The notes under the pieces are model-generated. The model was not told where the DNA came from and made no database searches. It saw only the letters and a list, made by a program, of their open reading frames with translations. A program made the position numbers and the translations under genes. A DNA stretch of 64,000 bases from Solanum dulcamara (Eukaryota > Streptophyta > Magnoliopsida > Solanales > Solanaceae). The stretch covers positions 23,163,740 to 23,227,739 of the forward strand of contig NC_077245.1 of NCBI RefSeq assembly GCF_947179165.1, given 5' to 3'. Below, in pieces: positions 22,383-35,900 of the stretch (its first letter is position 1; each line of letters starts with the position of its first letter).

Positions 22383-23529
22383 GTCAGGGTATATTTGATA
22401 TAGTAGATTGAGTATGATTCATCCATTATGAGGCGTTGATTATGGAAATCAAATATGGATAATTGCCTAGGTATTGTAAATTCTCGGGTTATTGACTATT
22501 TATGTGATTGTGGATTATGTGGTCCTATATTATGATTATTTACTCTGTATTCACTCATTACTTGTGCATATATGTATATGTGATGATCGAGAAAGTGATA
22601 TGAGTGAGATACTGTATATTGGGATAGAGGTTTTTATCGGTCGAGATAATTTGCCAAGGTTTCTTCCGATGACTAAGGTTTTTTTGGTGGATATTATGGA
22701 CGAGGTCTTTCTCGATAGATGTTATAGCCGAGGTATCTTCCGACAATAATGATTGATACATGATCCTTGTGAGTCCCCCATGGATTCCGGTCTGAGGAGA
22801 TCAGTGGATATGTATCATAGAATAGACATGCATCACGATTATTTGACATTGCACTTGCATTTATTTTATCTTGTGGTTGTATACGATTGATATTTCTTGT
22901 GTATGATTGAGTATGGTGATGAGAACATATATATACTTTCTACTTGTGGACTTTCTGATATTTCTGATATAATTGTTCTACAAACTGTATAGACTTGGTT
23001 GTCTGAGTGCAGGTGGTGTGTAGTTATGGAGGTATGTGGTTGGGATGTTAGGAGTAACTGTGTTTCGCATTGCCTTACTTAGTGTTTAGTTTCCCTTTGT
23101 TTAGTATCGTGTTATTGGTGCTCGCTTCTTGCTTCTACACCTGTGTAGGATGTGAGCCCGGTGCCTCCTACACTTAGCATTTCTATTGATTGAACCGAGG
23201 TTTTGGACGTGTGAGAGGTAGTAGCTTGTTTTATCTGACTCTTACTATCCATTTACCTTATGCTTTGTTCTACTTGAGGATTGAGACATATAAACTTGTA
23301 CCTTTTTCATTTGTGTTGAGATAGTGGCTTGTACATATGAGACCAATTCTTTGGTAGTTTAGACTTTTCTTCCGCTTATCCTTATGTGTGTGTGTGCATA
23401 TAATATATATATATTGTTAGACTTTAACTTCCTCTTTTAATTCTGTTTATGGACTTACTTAGACTCTTAGGCTGACTTGCCTTTGATGGGTTAGGCAAGT
23501 GCCATCACACCCGATTTTATGTCATGACC
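22383..23529 (+). repeat. Second LTR of composite, 3' part
   Basis: Resumes the LTR after the nested solo LTR and is collinear with 11990-13047. It contains a GT/TA microsatellite-like run (23386-23415) absent from the first LTR. It ends GATTTTATGTCATGACC, a decayed form of the usual TCGTGACA end. Confidence 0.85.
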
Positions 23530-24305
23530 AATTTGTATCAAAGCTCTAGGTTCATAGGTCTCACATATGTATAAGCCCAATCTAGTATATCCTTAAGGAT
23601 CAGTGCAGTGACGTCCGTTACTTATCTTCAAGGGGATATGAAGACTGTTAAGAAATCCTCTTTTACTTCTTTTAATTCTATCATGTGTGGATTCTTGTAT
23701 AAGTGTTGATTTATCTCGTGTTCTTTCGATAGATAGCTAGGAATAGAGCATCATCTTCTACTGGATAAGGGGAGACAGCCCTCAAGATTGCTACTGAGAC
23801 CCTAGCTCAAGGTAGAGGTAGACGCAAAAATAGAGGCCGAGGTACGGTCTAGGTCCGAGGAGCGACACCAGTCAGGGATCATGAGAGGGGTATTTCCACT
23901 GAACCTACAACAGAGGCCAGAGGAGAGCAGGTTCCTCCTGAGTATGCAACAACACCATTACTACAGGATACTCTACTGAGAGTTTTGGGCGTGTTTGAGA
24001 CTATAACACAGACTGGCAGCCCAGCAGGCATACCAGGTACATCAATGACCCGAGTGAGGGTCTAGGTTCCAAGCCAGCAGCAGGTTCCCAAGGCTTAGAT
24101 ACAGGCAGACAATCACTAGTAGTCCCTATAGTTGAGATCCCTCCAACACCAGTAATTAAGGGTCAGGATGCACCAGTAGTTGCATTGACTCAGGATGAGC
24201 AGCGTCGTATGAGAAGTTTAGAAAGATAGACCCACCTCAATTTCAAGGTGGGAAGACCGAGGACACATATGAGTTTTTGACTACTTGTAATGAGTTGGTG
24301 GAGAT
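23530..24305 (+). pseudogene. Start of a second internal domain (PBS and gag)
   Basis: Begins with ATTTGTATCAAAGCTC, a mutated tRNA-Met primer site, then runs collinear with 13060-13870: leader, gag start region (ATG now ATA near 23736), RG-rich part, and FQGGKTEDTYEFLTTCNELV. It then switches inside gag into LTR sequence at about 24305. Confidence 0.85.
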
Positions 24306-24374
24306 AGTTGAGATAGTGACTTATGCATGTGACACCAAGTCTTGAGTGGCTTAGACTTTTCTTCTGCTTATCTT

Positions 24375-24431
<57 letters not shown>

Positions 24432-24547
24432 TTTTAGACTTTACTCTTCCTTTTTTAATTCTATTTATTGACTTTCTTAGACTCTTAGGTTGACTTGCCT
24501 TTGGTGGGTTAGGCAAGTGCAGTCACACCCGATTTTGGGTCGTGACA
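24306..24547 (+). repeat. Third LTR of composite, 3' end only
   Basis: Matches the last 240 bases of the LTR (23310-23529), with its own long TA run at 24378-24429, and ends GGGTCGTGACA. The junction with gag falls in the shared word GTTGAGATAG, typical of illegitimate or microhomology-mediated deletion. Confidence 0.85.
24378..24429. repeat. TA dinucleotide microsatellite
   Basis: About 25 TA units within the third LTR. The second LTR has only a short TA/TG run at the same place (23386-23415). Confidence 0.97.
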
Positions 24548-24552
24548 AGTAA
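24548..24552. repeat. Target-site duplication AGTAA (right)
   Basis: Matches 10579-10583. It marks the right boundary of the composite element; chromovirus coding sequence resumes immediately after it. Confidence 0.9.
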
Positions 24553-24857
24553 TGAGTGCATGACTCAATTGTCCTCTACATGGATTATTTTTGTCTTTGT
24601 GGTATGACTTAATCATACTGGCATGAAATACGGGATTGATCTTAAAATGCAATGGAATGCCAATATTTTATGAGATCTTTCTCACCTTGACAAGGATTAC
24701 AAATTTGCAAACTAAATTTAGGTGCATACCTCATTGTGGCTTGGACTGTCTTGGGTTAAACTTCAACATGACCATGTCTAACTCTATAATACGTGGAACG
24801 CCTTTTGTAGTCCGCAAATTTCTTCACCAGCTTAGATGTTTTTACCAAGTATGGCTT
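24553..24857 (-). pseudogene. Chromovirus post-integrase fragment
   Basis: The minus strand reads KKFADYKRRSTYYRVGDMVM, LKFNPRQS, then in shifted frames MRYAPKFSLQI and, further down, NPVFHASMIKSYHKDKNN and CRGQLSHA. These match the stretch between integrase core and chromodomain in chromoviruses (RVGDMVMVKFNPRQF, HPVFHVSxLKPYH). Downstream it continues at 10583 across the composite insertion, upstream at 36271 across the noncoding element. Confidence 0.8.
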
Positions 24858-27333
24858 TGTAATACCTCGAAAATTTCCAAGTTAAGATTCCAATCATTTT
24901 GGGTATGCGTATAGGTCTACACCAAACGATTCCTAATTGTGCATAGGTGTTTAGATCAATTTCTAAGTGTGGGAAGTGTTTTGGAGATCAATTAAGGTCA
25001 TAAGAATCATCTAGTACAAAGTTGAGTTGAAAGCTTCCTTAACAATTGAGTTTTGAAATAAGATTTTACTTGAGTCAATATGAAGAGTTATGTGTCTTAT
25101 TACCTATCAAATTAAAGGTATTCTCTCCAATGCCGCCGAACTCTCATCAAATCAAGGTCAAAAGTTATGATAATTTTAGTTTTTTGAGACATTCTTCTTA
25201 GACATGTGTTTCACCGGCGTTGAATAATTCTGAACTGGTGAAATGTCTATTTACTGTCAATTGAGGAAAAATTAAGAGGTTTACTATTTTGAACATGTGT
25301 TTCACTGTGTTGAATAATGTTGGACAGGCGTTTCACTGGTCAAACGCTGGTTGGGCGACAAAAAATCATTTAAGTCTATTCTAGTCTAATGTTTCTCACT
25401 TTTGGCCATTCTTTCAAGGCCTAGAAGTGATTTTTTTCTCCTCCTCTCCTCCTTCTTCGTAAGGGTAAGTCCTTATCCCTAAATTTCAAGCTTTCCAACT
25501 CAAATTTCTTCATCTATTCATGAACCATTGATAGAAATCTTAACACTTGACCATAGGTTTTTCAGGAAACGAATTCAAGAATTTCAAGAAAGAGTTTCTT
25601 GATTTTTCTTATTCAATTTATGGTTCTTCATCAAACATTGTGAGCGTTTAAGGTATATAAGACTATCATAGTTGGGAATTAAGTTCTTCCTTACATCCTA
25701 CCTCTATAATCTCACTTAATAAGATCAAAGTTAGGGTTTTACCCTTAAGTTCTTGATTTTTGAGTTCTTCTATTTTGATTATGCCCATTTTTTATTCCAT
25801 TAATGAAATTATTATACTTCATGTTGTTAATTATCCTTGATTGATTTAGGGTTTATGTTATTCTACCACATGACCCTTTTTAGCTAAAATTATTTGAAAA
25901 CCTTGTCGTACTATTTCTTATGCATTGTTTTTATGAGTAAAATATATTTAAAAATTTTTAAAAAAAACGTCCTTCAAGAAAGAGTTCAACAAAGTATATT
26001 AAGTTTCAAATGTATTATTTTAGAAGAATTTCAATAAAATATATTTTGCTTCAAGTGAATTACTTTCGAAAAATTTCATGAAAGTATATTTATCTTCAAA
26101 TGATTTACTTTAGAAAAGTTTCAAGAAAGTTTATTTTGGATCAGGATGTATATTTTCAGAAAGAAAGTATAGACAGTTTCTTAAAGAAAGCATGTTCAGC
26201 TTTAAACAAAGCACATCTCAGATTTGAGAAAGCATAACAATTTTCAGAAAAGCATAGTCAAGTTTTAAAGTAAAGACCAGTTTAGTTCTAAAACAGTATT
26301 ATTGAACATAGGCTCAAAATGAAGATTTTCAATTTCCCCCCTAATATTTCTCCTAAAGTGGAACAACTTTGTAATTATTGAACATTATTACACTATTTTT
26401 GAAGTAGTATTGAGCACCAAGGTAGGTAAGGATTTCGATAATCCAAAATTCATAACTATGCCGCCAACGCAAGATAAGATCATGCCGTTAGTTCAGACAA
26501 CTCCTCAAAACTCCTCTAGTAAGGTTTCAGACATTGGATACATAGTTCAATTTGTTCTATTTCCTGGTAAGGTACTGGATGTATCTGACAACATGGGCAA
26601 AACATTATATTATTATGAGGATCATGTGATGGTTGTCACTTAGAAAAACTTCCAAGAAAAGTAAAGTTATTATTTTTTAGTTTTTGCTACTATTGCATAT
26701 ATTTAATTTTTAAAGTTTTATTATTAAAGCACACATGCATATTTTACTATCCAGTTGACTTTGTTTTGGTCTATATCAGAGTTATTCATTCAGCTCAGTA
26801 TGTTTAATTTTAGCCAGTTATTTTATTCAGCTATTTCACATATGGTATATTTTATGTACTGATGTCATTCGGCATTGTATTATTTTATGATGTAGATTTT
26901 GATCCTCAGGATCGGTACCAACCGCATCCCTAGGATATCACTTTCATCCAACTATGGTAAGACCTCCTTACTTTCAGAGGGCTTTAGTTTATCCAGAGTA
27001 TAAATAGTTATTAAATATTGTTAGTGGAGTATTCAGATAGCTTGAGGTCTCATTTCGGTAACCTTTTTCAGTATGTTACAAGCTTCATAGTCAAGTCAGT
27101 TGAGTTACAGTCTTAGTTGTTTTACAAACATATGTATATTATAAAGATTTCAGACTTTTATGTAAAAAGTTATTGAGATTTTTTTCTATTGTTATTGTAT
27201 TTCATGCTCATCTTTTAAAATCTTCTGCACTAGTCAGTATTCAGTCTTACAGTATGCCAGGCCAAGAATTTGCTTGGGTCAGCAATGGTTTCGAGTGTCG
27301 TCCACATCTAGGGTGTAGACTCGGGATGTGATA
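24858..27333 (+). repeat. 5' LTR of noncoding element 1
   Basis: 2476 bp. Starts TGTAATACCTCG and ends near ATGTGATA (expected TGACA). The first third matches 32907-34009 and the rest matches 34926-36270; the gap in the other copy is a MITE. Within it a unit containing CATGTGTTTCAC and GTTGAATAAT is present two to three times (25203-25330). Confidence 0.85.
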
Positions 27334-27337
27334 AACA

Positions 27338-27350
27338 TGGTATCAGAACA
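27338..27350 (+). promoter_or_regulatory. Primer-binding site, noncoding element 1
   Basis: TGGTATCAGAACA shortly after the LTR end, one substitution from the initiator tRNA-Met complement. It fixes the orientation as plus. Confidence 0.8.
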
Positions 27351-27705
27351 CAAAATTCAGGTGTCCTAGGTTATTTATGAAGCCGTGTTGGTTACATGAC
27401 ACTTAAGAGATATTTCCTATTCTTTCATTATCTAGATCGTGCAATAGAGATTTGCCATAATAAACTTATTCAGATTTGTGTATTGCTCAAATCCTCTCGA
27501 CTTCCCCTCATACATAAGGTGATAAAAATAGTAAAGCTCAGATCTTTATCAGTAAGGTGCTCTCGGATAAAACCATCATAAGGTAAGGAGACTACACAAA
27601 GGCTTGAGAGAATCCTTGATGTGCGTTTAACCTTATTTTATTTGAAAGGATACATATTTATTCATATGAATTGTGTATTTAAACCAAAGAAAGATATGCT
27701 ATCAG

Positions 27706-28511
27706 ACTCTCTTCTCTAAACCTTGTTTAGGATGATACCCTTATGGGAGAAGTTATGTATTTAGATGTTTGTATAATGTTGTCACCCAAAAAGTAGTGTG
27801 AGTTAGGGCAATGTAATCCATTAGTAGTAGAATGATCTTACCACTTGAAATATGAAGTTGGAAGTGTGGAAATTAAAAGTGAGAATGTTGATTGATTGAG
27901 GCATGTATACAGAGTCACGTATCTATAGGGTAAGTGATGGGATGATGAGTCCCTTGGTTTTGACTAAAGAGTAGTAAGTATCGTATGATTTTTATGATAG
28001 AATATAGAGAAAGAGTTGTTGTTTAAAATAAGTCAGAGTATAATTGAACTAGGATAAGAATTTATGACGATGTGTCATTATAGTAGCAAAGACCAAGTAT
28101 AAATTTTTAACACTCTCTTCTCTAAACCTTATTTATGATGATACCCTTATGAGGGGGGATTATGTCCTTAGATGTTTAGATAGTGTTGTCACCCAAACAG
28201 CAATGTGAGTTAGGCATTGTAATCCATAAGTAGTAGAATGATCTTACCACTTGAAATATGAAGTTGGAAGTGTGTAAATCAAAAGTGATAATGGTGATTG
28301 ATTGAGGCATGTATAAAGAGTCACGTATCTATAGGGTACGTGATGGAAAGATGAGTCCCTTGATTTTGACTAAAGAGTAGTAACTATAGTATGTTTTTTG
28401 TGATAGAATTAGAGAAAGAGTTATTTGTTAGGATGAGTCAGAGTATACTTGAACTAGGATAGGAATTTATGATAATGTGTCGTTAGCAAATACCAAGTAT
28501 AGGTTCTTAAC
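27706..28511. repeat. 406-bp tandem duplication in the noncoding domain
   Basis: Unit 1 at 27706-28111 and unit 2 at 28112-28511, both starting ACTCTCTTCTCTAAACCTT and ending in a TTCTTAAC/TTTTTAAC segment. About nine bases in ten agree. Element 2 has one copy, so the duplication occurred in this lineage. Confidence 0.9.
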
Positions 28512-30238
28512 AAAAGGATAAAGTAGTTGGGATTTGACAGATTTAGGCTATACTTTATGATTTTTGAAAGGAGTGCCCCATGATATTCACAGGGTTATGA
28601 AACTAATTAGGCAAAGATGTATAATGAATGGATAAATAGTAATTAAATTATGAAACAGAACGCGATGATAAATTGAAATCAGATAGATTAGGTGATAAAT
28701 ATCAGTTACTTATCATGAAGTCTTAATGGACAGATATTTCTTAATTTTATCTAGTAGTTGCAACTTAATATAGTATGTGAGAGATTGTGTTGCTATCCAT
28801 GTTTAGTACTAGAGACTAAGCTTGAATTTAAGATGAGCATCTTGATAAAAAAAAGGTGGTATTATGAGGGTGATCATGTTAATTTTGAGATTTGATCTAG
28901 TAGGCTTGACATAGAATATGAGAGAAATTAAAATGTTAACTTGCAACAAGTGTGAGGGTACAAGTTTGGTATTTATGACCCTTAGATGAGAACAATAAAT
29001 TTTGGCAAAGTCATTAGATGAATAAGAGACTTAAGGTGTGTACCCAAGACAATATTCAATCATATGAGGCTCTAAGTTCACAATTTGCTATGTGTGCCTA
29101 ACTAGTATCCTTGAGTTGCAAATGTCGAGTAGGCTAATGTAAGCATTACACAGTATCCTTAAAAGTTGGGACAAAGGGTTTATATATAGATGATGATGAG
29201 TCTCTCAATAAAGTTCAAGTTTCCTTCAATTTAGTAGATATAAACTTAGGAGTGCTGTGTTAGTGGGCTAAGAAGAAAAGATCAGATTATCAAGTGTTAT
29301 AAGAAGCAAATATGAACATCAATAAGAGTAAAAATTATTTAAAAAGAGTGAATGTATAGGCAGGAGGAATTTGAAAGAAGTATCTCATAGAGAAGTCCCA
29401 GAAGAATTTATTTTTTAGTATCCCAAGATATCGTCAATCAGGAAAAGTTTAGTAGTCATGTGCCTAGTGTTGCCTCAATTATTAGAGTAAAGTGAACATA
29501 GAAAAGTTTCAAGAATATGAAAAAGGTCTACATACATAAAATGTCGGCTTCATACCTAAGGTAAAGATGAAAGGGTGATGTATTCAGAAAGAATTATAAT
29601 GGGATATCAATCCTTTCTTACTCTAGCATATTTATTAAATTTCAATTGTTATAACACCTGGCTTATGGCTCGCATATTAGCATTATGTCCATGACCTAGG
29701 CTCATGCACTTCATACAAAGTCACATCGTTCCTCAATTTCTAGAATAAGAGGCAAATATTTCTGCTCAGCGACCTCAATCTTACTCCATGAAGTTATGAA
29801 TATCAGTCTTATAAAATGAATTTATTCATATAAGTAATAATGTATGATAGTATGCTCGGTCCCATGAACGCATGATATACCCTCAATGGGTAGTAAGGGC
29901 TAGCGGAATAATGGTATATCATGCATGTTCTTAAGTCAGATATTTCTAATGAATCGTGCTTATGGATTTTTCTCTAACCATTTAGTGATCCTCTTTCAAT
30001 TTTGATAGTGATGCTGATAACATCTGAGTGTTGGTTTAGAAGAGAGGTTAGACATTTCCTATGGTGAGTATCGTAGTATGGTTATTTCATATGAGGTTTT
30101 AAGTATGGATAAAGATTGAGACGAGGCTTAATTATATGTAGTAAATATATAAGTATATTTGGTTTGTTTCTTGAAGTAAGGTATGAAAGTTCAACTGGTT
30201 GAGATTATAGAAATATGGGAAATTCTTAGAAGAATTGG

Positions 30239-32045
30239 TGTCACGACCCGAATCCGGGTGTGATGGCACTCATCTCAACCCACAGAGATAAGTCAGCCTA
30301 ATACCCAACGAAAAGTAGATGCGGAAGAATATCTTTGTCTCTAGAAAAGGACTAAAAGATATTAAAGAGTAAGAGTTGTCCGCTAGATGGATGTAAAAGC
30401 TACCTCAACACTTGAAATGATAGCCTCGAAAATGGTATAAAACACTGGAGATTAAGGAAGTCCGGGCTCACAACCTACACAAGTGTAAAAGCAAAGGGTG
30501 AGTACCAAACAACACGGTACTCAGCAAGTGGATAACTAAAACTAAGCAAAGCTCAATAGATACAAGTACTCATGTCCTCCCAACCGAACTTTCTTAACTA
30601 AAATATGAATAACAACAGTAATACAGTCCATGAATACTCATCAATAGTCTCATCAATGAATCATATCAAATAAGTTCAGCATATACAGAGCAATATAGGG
30701 GTAAACACAAATTCACAAATATCAAAAAGGTGCAATGCAATGCAATGAAATGATACATGTCTGTCCTATTAGTACACATCCGCTGAATCACAGTCCAGAA
30801 CCCATGGGGGACATTTCTGTCTATGTAACTTGTCATGAAGCGTGTGGCCCATCCCCTCAGTATATATATCCTGCCACGGAGTGTGTGGCTCGACCCCTTT
30901 TGTTTCATAATACTTGCCACGGAGCGTGTGACCCGACCCCTTTATTTCATATTATTTTCAGTCTCAGCATAGTATGTCAGAACTAATGCAATCAATTTAT
31001 ATTCATATGATTCACGATAATAACATGACAATAACAAAAAAAACTTCCTATCTGACATCAACATAGTCATTTCACATGTCCAAAATAAATTCATAATCAC
31101 AACATATCAATTCCACCAATACATGTCATTGAATCACAATTTTATACCCCTCATCTCCATTTTTAAGGACAATTATACAGTCAATAACTCAGTCCAATTC
31201 TCATTACTCCATAGTACACATAACACAAAAATACAAGCATCTACAAGCTTAAACTGAGGTTTAGAAATCCACTTGCCTCAATTAAATTGAATAATCACTT
31301 TAAAACTTGAGCCTTTCGTAACACTTCTAAATGATCAAAATCTGTTCAAATACATAATCTTTATAAGAATACGAATCCAATGACATCCATATTGCTATAT
31401 TTATTTTCGGATAAAAAATTGGGTCAAAAAGTCATCCCGAGTCATTGAAGTCAAATCTGAAAATAAAATTCTGATTATGTTCAGTCATTATAAAATAAAC
31501 TCACGTGTCAAATTTCAGCTAAAACGGATCGTTATTCGACCCACAAATCAAAATTTTATGTGAAGAACCCTAGAGTCATATTTTCTTATTTCACCGTTAT
31601 TTCTCCACCAATATACCCTAAAAATATGTTCATAATCACATAAAAATTTAATGGAAAGTATGAGAATAATTACCTTGACGCTTTGGAATGAAAATTTCTA
31701 TTTTTCTCTTCTCCTTTATTTTTTTCCCCTTTCTTTTCTTTCTTCTTCCGTATTTTTTTCCATCTTCTGCGTTCGTCGCTGTTCTCTTTTTTTTTATTTC
31801 TCACACTAAATATGTATTAAAATTTATAAACCCTACTAACTTATTTTAAAAATATAAGAAAAGTGGTATAGGTATTAAATAAATTAACACTTTAGCCTAC
31901 CAATTAAATTAATTCTCTAAAAGTATCCCTCAACCAATTAACCGAAATTACCGAAAGATCCAAAAATGTTAACTTAAATTTACAAAAAAAGTCTTCTATG
32001 AAAGGAGGAGGACTCGTTCTCAAAATTACCTAACGGGTCATTATA
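30239..32045 (-). mobile_element. Solo LTR of the left-edge gypsy family
   Basis: 1807 bp, plus-strand ends TGTCACGACCC and GGTCATTATA (CA end mutated to TA). Flanked by ATTGG (30234-30238) and ATTTG (32046-32050), a five-base target duplication with one change. Nearly collinear with 1-1761 and in the same orientation, but lacking one 248-bp unit. No internal domain remains, so it arose by LTR-LTR recombination. Confidence 0.9.
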
Positions 32046-32906
32046 ATTTGCTACCTAGAAATTCATGAAGTGGTTATAGTAATAGGCTTGAATATGGTGT
32101 TGATAACAAGTGGATGATTAAATTATGTGACTATGAGCTTCTTGATTAAAACTCTAGGTTTGTTGGTAGTATTAATGGGATAAAAATCCCTATAAAGGTA
32201 TAAAGCATGAATCTTGGGGTTTAGATTAGTGCGATCATCTTATTTATAGCACCTTGTGACTCTAAGTTAGACTTGAACACAATAAGAATGTGTTGATAGA
32301 CTTAGATCTCGGTAAGAGTAGTCATAAGTACCCTTATGGGAGATATAAGTTGAAGCTATGAAGTATAGTATTTAGAAAGGGTAGCGTAGTTGAAAGTGTT
32401 GCTAAGATTAATAATTATCAATCTTATTGCTCAAGACATAATAGTTATATTCTTACTTCGTGCCTAAGATAACCATGTTTCATGTTGAATGACTTCAGAT
32501 AGAGTGTGACTTATGTTCAAATCTATATCATTCTTACTTTATGAACCCATGTCAGTTGACTAGGGTATTCATATCCTGATAGTGCTTCATATTTCAATGT
32601 CTCACATGAATCCTGCTATGATTTTTTTCCCATAATATTATGAGAAATTTTGATAAGAACGTTCGAGGTAGTAGCTTTCTTCCTATAACAATTCTTAAAA
32701 ACTTCATGTCACGATCTATTACCTTGTAATATTTATGTGAACGTTTGTGCCATGTGTGCTCTAATTGAATTTCAAAGTCTTAGTATAAACTTGTTCTCTC
32801 TATGTTACTAGGCATGTTCAAACATCAGACAGATAGTAAGAATAACTTCTCTCTCTTTCAGTTCAGTTTGACCATCATTCAAGGACAAATGATCTCAAGA
32901 AGGATA

Positions 32907-35900
32907 TGTTATAACACCTCAAAAATTTCTAAGCTAAGACCTGAATCTACATATGTGTATAGACCGGTACCAAGCGATACCTAATTGTGTGTAGGTCTTA
33001 ATATCAATTCCTAAGTGTGGGAAGTGTTTTGGAGATAAATTAAGGTCATAATAATCCTTTAGTACAAAGTTGAGTTGAAAGCTTCCTTGCCAATTGAGTT
33101 TCGAAGTAAGATTTTACTTGGGTCAACTTCAAACAAGCATACCATAGAATATAAAGAGTTATTTATCTTTACCTATTAAACTAAAGATATTTGATTTTTC
33201 TTTCCAATGTCGCCAACCTCTCATCAAACTGAAGTTCGAGTTACAAGTTATGATTGTTTTAGTTTTATCAGACATTTTATCTTGGACATGTGTTTCATCG
33301 GTGTTGAACAATTCTAAACTAGCGAACTAGCGTTGGTCGAGGAAAAAATAAGAGGTTTTCTATTTTAAACATGCGTTTCACTAATGTTGAACAATATTGG
33401 ATAGAAGTTTCACCATTCAAATGCCGGTTGGCCCACATGAAATCATTTAAGTTAGTTTTTAGTCTGATTTTTCTCACTTTTGGCCATTCTTTCAAGCATT
33501 AGAAGTGGGTTTCTCTCCTCCTTCATAAAGGAAAGTCCTTCTCCATGGATTTCAAGCTTTATAACTCAAATTTCTTCATTTATCTTAACCCTTGACCATA
33601 GGATTTTCAAGAAATGAATTCAAGATATGAAAAAAGGGTTTCTTGATTATTCTTTTTTGAGTTAGGGTTCTTCATTAAGATTTGTGGAGCGTTTAAGGTA
33701 TGTATGGCTATCATATTGAGGAACTAAGTTCTTTCTCACTCCCTACATCAATAATCTCAATTAGTAAGATCAAAGTTAGGATTTCACCCTTAAGTTCTTG
33801 ATTTTTGAGTTCTTCTATTTCGATTATGCCCTTTTTTGATTCTATTAATGAAATTATTATACTTCATATTGTTAATGATCCTTGATTGATTTAGTGTTCA
33901 TGCTATTCTACCAAATGACCTATTATTAGCTAAAGTTATTTGAAAACTTGTTATACTATTTCTTATGCATTGTTTTCATGAGTAACATATATTTAAAGAT
34001 TTTTATAAAGGCGGAACTCATTGGTGGCCCCCTAAAATTGGCACCAACTTTTACTTAGACACATCAACTAAGCTTTGTTCATTTTAGAAACCTCAAGCAA
34101 GGTCCCGACTTGTCATTTTGACACTTTGTGCTGACTTGGCACATTGCGTGTGCTGCACCCATTTTGAGTGCGTGAAGAGAGGTTTTTTAAATAAAAAAAT
34201 ATTTTTTAATTTTTTTCTTATTCTTCTTCTTCTCCATTTTCTAGCTACCATTTTTCATCCATGGTGAAATAGATTTGATGATACCAAATATAAAGTGAAT
34301 TTGAATGACACCAAATAATTCTTCCCGTATTCTGATTCCTTTGCACATACGAGAATTGATTTTTTTTCTTCCACTGCTTATTAATAGCTAAAAGAAGAAA
34401 AAATTGATAAAATAATTTTTTTAAAATAGTTAAATTCTTTTTAAAGTATTTTTGAAGATGATATGGGTATAGTTGGAGTGGGTGAAGATGAATATTTGGT
34501 GGGGTTGGGGAGAGATTGGAGTAGGTGACGTTGGAGAAGGTGACGGGAGGAGTGAGTGGGGCTGCAGAGACGACTGGGAGGGTGGGGGTTAATAGAAGTT
34601 GTTAATTTTTATTTTTTTAATTATTATTTGGATTAAAAATGCCACATGTCATTAAGTTGTTGGCTACTTTTTTCTACTCAAAAGTCATTATTTGAGAATT
34701 ATTTTTGATATATATATGTCGCGTGTCTTTATTTAATTCGCCACTTTGATACATCATAGGCGAGTGCATCTTCACCCACTCCAACTCTACCCATATCATC
34801 TTCAAAAACACTTTAAACAAAATCTTACTTGAGGTGACTAAAATTAACAAAGCCTAGTTAAGGTGTCTAAGTGAAAGTTGGTGTCAACTTTAGGGGGGTC
34901 ATTTATAGGTTCTGCCTTTTAAAAAAGTCTTTCAAGAAAGAGTTTAACAAAGTATATTTAGTTTCAAATGCATTATTTTGGAAGAGTTCCAAAAATTTTT
35001 TGCTTCAAGTGAATTACTTTAGAAAAATTTCATATTTTTCTACAAGTGATTTACTTTAGAAAAATTTCAAGAAAGTATATTTTGCATCAAGATGCATATT
35101 TTTAGAAAAAAACTATAGACGGTTTCTTAAGAAAGTATGTTCAGCTTTAAAGAAAGCACATCTCAGATTTTGAGAAAGCATATCAAATTTTTAGAAAAGT
35201 ATAGTCATGTTTTAAAGTAAAGTCTAGTTCAGTTCTAAAGCAGTATTATTGGGCATAGACACCAGGTGACAGATTTTTCAAGTTTTCCTCTAAGGTGGGA
35301 TACTTTTTCTGAAATAGGACATTTTTATAGTTATTGATCATTGTTGCATTATTTTGGGAGTAGTACTAAGCATCGAGTTGGGTAAGGATTTAGATAATTC
35401 AGACCCCATAACTGTGATATCAGGGCAAGATAGGATCATGCCGTTGGTTTAGGCGACTTCTCAAAAAGCCCCTGGTAAGGGCTTAGATATTGGATCCATA
35501 GTTCAGTTTGTTCTTTACCTTGACTAGGTACTGGATGACTCTGCAATATGGACAAGATGTTGTATCATCATAAGGCTCACGTGATTGTTGCCAGTTAGAG
35601 ATACTCCTCCCAAAAAGTAAAGTCATATTATTTTCAGTATTTGCTACTATTGCATATAATTAATTTTTAAAGTTTTATTGTTGAAGCACACATGCATGTT
35701 TTACTATCCAGTAGCTTTTGTTTCAGTCTATATTCAAAACTATACATTCAACTCAATATGTTCAGTTATAGCCAATTATTCCATTAAACTATTTATATAT
35801 CGTATATTCCATGTACTAACATCATTCGATGCTGCATTATTTTATAATGCAGATTCAAATACTTAAGATCAATAGCAACCGCATTACTAAGATGTCACTT

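Larger units (their letters stand above)
10584..24547 (+). mobile_element. Composite tandem Ty3/gypsy element (LTR-int-LTR-int-LTR)
   Basis: Order on the plus strand: complete 5' LTR (10584-13047), full internal domain (13048-18218), second LTR (18219-23529, interrupted by a solo LTR), the first about 780 bases of a second internal domain (23530-24305), and the last about 240 bases of a third LTR (24306-24547). One perfect duplication, AGTAA, flanks the whole. This is best explained by a single insertion followed by unequal recombination between LTRs, which adds a unit, and then a deletion joining gag to an LTR end. Encoded proteins resemble those of the left-edge element. All frames are broken. 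Confidence 0.88.
27334..32906 (+). other. Noncoding internal domain of element 1
   Basis: Contains no open frame above about 60 codons that belongs to the element. Segments align with element 2: the block with GAGGCATGTATA...ACGTATCTATAGGGTAAGTG against 41703-41760, the block with GAGGCTCTAAGTTCA against 42477, and the 3' end CCATCATTCAAGGA against 44211. It has a 406-bp tandem duplication and a nested solo LTR. Confidence 0.75.

Noticed and set aside
24190..24516. 108-codon minus-strand frame
   Set aside because: It runs antisense through gag and LTR sequence and a TA microsatellite, giving an alternating Y-I peptide. It is an artefact of the repeat.
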